A DNA stretch of 8,850 nucleotides. Source: JAYKGU01 sp035285585 (GTDB taxonomy: Bacteria; Cyanobacteriota; Cyanobacteriia; CAKZMO01). Position numbers and translations under genes: made by a program. Below the pieces are notes generated by a model. That model was not told where the DNA came from. It searched no databases and saw only the letters and a program-made list of their open reading frames with translations. Numbering within the stretch: the first letter of the stretch is position 1; every line of letters starts with the position of its first letter. This document shows, in pieces, positions 6,420 through 8,850 of the stretch. The stretch is from positions 1 through 8,850 of the forward strand of contig JAYKGU010000119.1 of assembly GCA_035285585.1 (NCBI GenBank), read 5' to 3'.

Positions 6420-7694
6420 ATGACGAATGAGCACCAAGTGCTGATGCACATGCGATCGTGTACTGCCCGTGGGGCTTATAGAGAAGCAGCAGACTATGCG
6501 GCCACCCTATCTCCACAGATTAGAAACAGACCTGTAGTTGCTTTGGAGCGATCGCGTTCTTCCCTTCGCCAAGGTTGCCCGATTGATGCAGAAGTTGCTC
6601 TGGCATCAGCAAATTTAGAAACGGCAACTTCAGGGGAGCGACTAATCTTAGCAGTTGAAGCTGCTTCCCTGCGTATTTATCGCTATGTGGCTATCCGAGA
6701 AGCTCTTGAAGCCGCTCAATTAGCTTTTTCTGAAGCGGAAACCAGTTCTGTCGACGCAGTCAATCGAGCAGAGGCAGAGCGTGTTTACATCCGTATTTTG
6801 CTTACAGCAGCTACCTACTTCGAGATTTCTGAGGAACAGGCACAACAGGCACGAGACCGCCTCTCCAGTATTGCTGAAACCTTAGAGATGGCAGGCCGTG
6901 TTGATGAGGCATTGGCAGCTCAATTTACCTATGCTCAGAGACTTGACGATATCGCAGCCCGTTTGAATGCTCTGATACAGGTAGCCGATCGAGCAGGGTG
7001 GGCACACCGATTTGATTTAGCGGGCGAAGCGCATTGTGTTAGGGGCGAGTATCTCCTGTCGAGCGGCGCGCCGAGTGACGCGATTTGTGCTGCTCTAGAT
7101 GTGGCAACGGCTTTGTATGAAAAGGCCGATCACCTCTATGGTGCAATCGATGTCCAGCGAGTTCGAGCCAGGCTGGAGATCGAACGAAACCTGGAAAGTC
7201 CAGATATTCTTGTCGCTTGTCTTGAAGCCTACCGACAGGTTGATTTTCCGCGGGGAGTGCTAAATGTTTTGATGGACTTGTCACAGATAGCCCATGATCG
7301 CGGTGATACAGAAATGGCTCGGTCGTATCGGCAGCAAACTATTGAGCTAGCTGAATCAGTTGGCATGGGATTGGCCAGGGATAGCTTCCAGACAGCACAG
7401 ATTGATTTGCTAATGCGAAATGCGGATTACGGCAGTGCTATCGAGCTGTGTCAGGCAGCGATCGCAACTGAGCCTCCAGCTATGAACAAGGCGGGGTATG
7501 AACAACTGCTGGCAGCGGCTTACTCCTTCATCAATAATCTGGATGCTGCCTGTGCTCACGGCTATAAAGCGATCGCAACATTTGAGACCATTGGAGCAAT
7601 TGACGCGGCATCAGATGCCGCCATGAAACTAGCCAGTGATCTGTCTTCCCTGCGTCAAGAGCACAATTGGCAAAAAGCTGAGAAATTATTATGA
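6420..7694 (+). CDS. TPR-repeat protein, probably the N-terminal part of a frameshifted TPR-CHAT gene
   Basis: A 424-residue, almost wholly alpha-helical product with Ala-rich TPR-like helix pairs, for example YREAADYAATLSP, AREALEAAQLAFSEAE-like stretches, GAPSDAICAALDVATALYEKA and YGSAIELCQAAIATEP. GGGGA at 6411-6415 lies four bases before the ATG. TPR solenoids of this sort commonly form the sensor or scaffold half of CHAT proteases. The frame ends at TGA 7692-7694. The plus-one frame, however, continues immediately with helical TPR-like sequence and then the start of a CHAT domain. I therefore think this is the first half of one gene of at least 810 codons, interrupted near 7672-7694. If real, the stop leaves a TPR protein without a catalytic domain. 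The gap to the preceding gene is 89 bases, with no terminator seen, so a shared transcript is plausible. Confidence 0.8.
   Translation: MTNEHQVLMHMRSCTARGAYREAADYAATLSPQIRNRPVVALERSRSSLRQGCPIDAEVALASANLETATSGERLILAVEAASLRIYRYVAIREALEAAQLAFSEAETSSVDAVNRAEAERVYIRILLTAATYFEISEEQAQQARDRLSSIAETLEMAGRVDEALAAQFTYAQRLDDIAARLNALIQVADRAGWAHRFDLAGEAHCVRGEYLLSSGAPSDAICAALDVATALYEKADHLYGAIDVQRVRARLEIERNLESPDILVACLEAYRQVDFPRGVLNVLMDLSQIAHDRGDTEMARSYRQQTIELAESVGMGLARDSFQTAQIDLLMRNADYGSAIELCQAAIATEPPAMNKAGYEQLLAAAYSFINNLDAACAHGYKAIATFETIGAIDAASDAAMKLASDLSSLRQEHNWQKAEKLL
7672..7694 (+). other. probable frameshift junction (A5 run and TGA)
   Basis: Between NWQ and EDW the coding signal moves by one base. Dropping one A from AAAAA at 7672-7676 gives NWQKLRNYYEDWIEK and a continuous frame from 6420 to the window end. 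Dropping the T at 7692 gives AEKLLEDWIEK and also works. This could be a sequencing or assembly error, a natural mutation or, less likely, slippage used by the cell. The ATG at 7691 opens only 16 codons and is not a gene start. Confidence 0.65.
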
Positions 7695-8850
7695 AGACTG
7701 GATCGAGAAGGACGAAGCGCGGAAAGACTGGGAAGCCGTAGTGAACAAACGTGAGATGCTTGCCCAGGTCCAGATTGAACGATTTTTCTACTCCCCCGAA
7801 CAACAGGGCTGTTTATCTTTGCTGGATCAGGCGGAGCGAGCAATTGATGCAGCAGAGGCGATCGCTCAGCGTCTCCCCAAGAGGCAGGCGATTCGTCGGA
7901 TCGGTAACCTCCATCAGCTGCGGGGCCAGATTTATCAAGGGCGGGGGGATGAGGAAGGCGTCATCCAAACTTGGCAAAATGCACTTGAGGTTTATGAAGA
8001 AGCTGGCCTGGCGATGGAAACTGCCAATTGCCGCTATATTCTGGGTGCAATTCATTTAAATCGGGCGAATCAGGAATTGATGCCGAATTTTGGCATAGCA
8101 GAAGATTATCTGCAGGATGCGTTGACCTACTATGATTCCGCAGGTATGCGGGACAAAGCGGCGGATACCCGTTTTATGTTCGCTCGGTTATACACCAATG
8201 CTTCAGTGAGAGTTGGGCAGGATCTGGGCCAGCAAATGATGGATGCGGCTATTGGCCATCTTACCGATGCTGAATTTGATTACGACGCTATTCGGCGAGA
8301 ATTTTCGGCAGGTAGTTCGGTTCTTGAAGTACAGGGAGGAAAACGGGCGCTCATTACCAAGAGTCAGCGCATCTACGAACTGGCCCTAGAAATTCTCTGC
8401 CTGTTTCGCCCTGATCCAATGCAAGCATGGAATTGGGCACAACGAGCTAAGGCACGAGCGCTATCTGATGTTTTAGGAATGGGGGTAGTTCCGCCTGCAA
8501 GGGTCTTGGCTGAGCTGGAGAAATATCCTGATGCGCTACGCCTTGTCAAACAGGAAAGGGAAATGGTTGCCCGCATCAACCAGGTCTCCTCTGAAGAGCG
8601 CGTCGTGCTGCGTGAGGAACTGCATACCCTGTGGGGACAAATGATGCAGAATCCTCAGTTGTCCGAGTATCTGGAACTGCGCCTGGGAACTGCTCTGGAG
8701 GCAAATGACCTAGAAGCAATTGTGGCTACTGATGATCATGTAGAACGTTCCTGGCTTTGCGTAGATTGGGTGGCCGTGGGCGATCGCCTGTTTCTATTGA
8801 CCCTACGCCCTGGTCAATCAGCTCAGCTCTATCAGCTGCCGCTACGTTTG
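7690..8850 (+). CDS. TPR-CHAT protein, C-terminal part, 3'-truncated by the window
   Basis: This frame is open without a stop for 387 codons to the window edge. It begins YEDWIEKDEARKDWEAVV, continues through TPR-like pairs (RRIGNLHQLRGQIYQGRGD, YRYILGAIHLN-like, AEDYLQDALTYYDSAG), then the WAQRAKARALSDVLG segment (8428-8478) typical of the helix just before CHAT domains. It ends with WLCVDWVAVGDRLFLLTLRPG (from 8752), the first strands of a CHAT caspase-like fold. The His/Cys catalytic dyad would lie beyond 8850 and cannot be judged. Protein-like sequence starts at once after the upstream stop, well before the first plausible own starts (GTG 7741, with GGAAG five bases ahead, or ATG 7756). 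I read it as the second half of the preceding TPR gene. If separate, it starts at 7741. Confidence 0.8.

Larger units (their letters stand above)
62..8787. repeat. dispersed HIP1 octamers (GCGATCGC)
   Basis: I count 22 exact GCGATCGC sites, including 62, 241, 549, 1508, 1961, 2033, 2450, 2479, 2591, 3094, 3875, 3989, 4784, 4940, 5198, 5316, 6148, 6548, 7458, 7569, 7858 and 8780. Chance expectation is well under one. HIP1 is the highly iterated palindrome of many cyanobacterial genomes. Its presence across every gene here argues that the cluster has been resident in a HIP1-rich genome for a long time rather than arriving recently from a non-cyanobacterium. Confidence 0.93.

Noticed and set aside
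7686..7695. Programmed +1 frameshift at TTA TGA
   Set aside because: No ribosome-binding-site-like stimulator or known slippery heptamer is evident; a simple indel at the A5 run explains the data more economically.
7751..8059. 102-codon plus-strand frame inside the TPR-CHAT region
   Set aside because: The TPR-CHAT frame spans the whole stretch with coherent helical repeats; this one is Arg/Ser-rich with no pattern.

Overview
The window is almost certainly from a cyanobacterium. I count 22 exact copies of the HIP1 octamer GCGATCGC in 8850 bases, and the protein families present (DUF4058, an NB-ARC/STAND ATPase with a cyanobacterial-type N-terminus, TPR-CHAT) fit. All confident genes lie on the plus strand.

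Layout. Positions 1-336 hold no secure gene: possibly the last codons of an upstream plus-strand gene, and a start-less minus-strand open frame. A DUF4058 gene follows (337-1134). Next comes a gap of about 290 bases containing short palindromes. It leads into a very large gene (1424-5875, 1483 residues). From N to C terminus this protein has a small cyanobacterial alpha/beta domain, a Gly/Gln-rich motif, a STAND/NB-ARC ATPase, TPR-like helices, a Pro-rich linker, one transmembrane helix, seven tandem ASH (choice-of-anchor D) Ig-like repeats and a NYPEPSN tail. Twenty-nine bases downstream is a 141-residue protein (5905-6330). After 89 more bases comes a TPR gene (6420-7694), whose coding sequence appears to continue, one frame over, into a TPR-CHAT reading frame that runs off the window edge (7690-8850).

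How they may work together (inference). The ATPase half of the large protein must be cytoplasmic, so the single membrane helix places the ASH repeats outside the plasma membrane. Each of the seven repeats has exactly two cysteines 11-12 residues apart, which suits an oxidising compartment. The same short motif, INA-x8-SGQ(V/I)AIG-x2-I-x-Q, occurs just before the ATPase and again near the N-terminus of the small protein next door. This resembles the amyloid-type signalling motifs shared between bacterial NLR-like receptors and neighbouring effectors. With a caspase-like TPR-CHAT frame behind them, the cluster reads as a candidate envelope-spanning sensor, adaptor/effector and protease conflict system. 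None of this is demonstrated by sequence alone.

Main uncertainty: the TPR/CHAT pair looks like one gene interrupted by a single-base frameshift near an A5 run at 7672-7676, and the catalytic part of the CHAT domain lies beyond the window.
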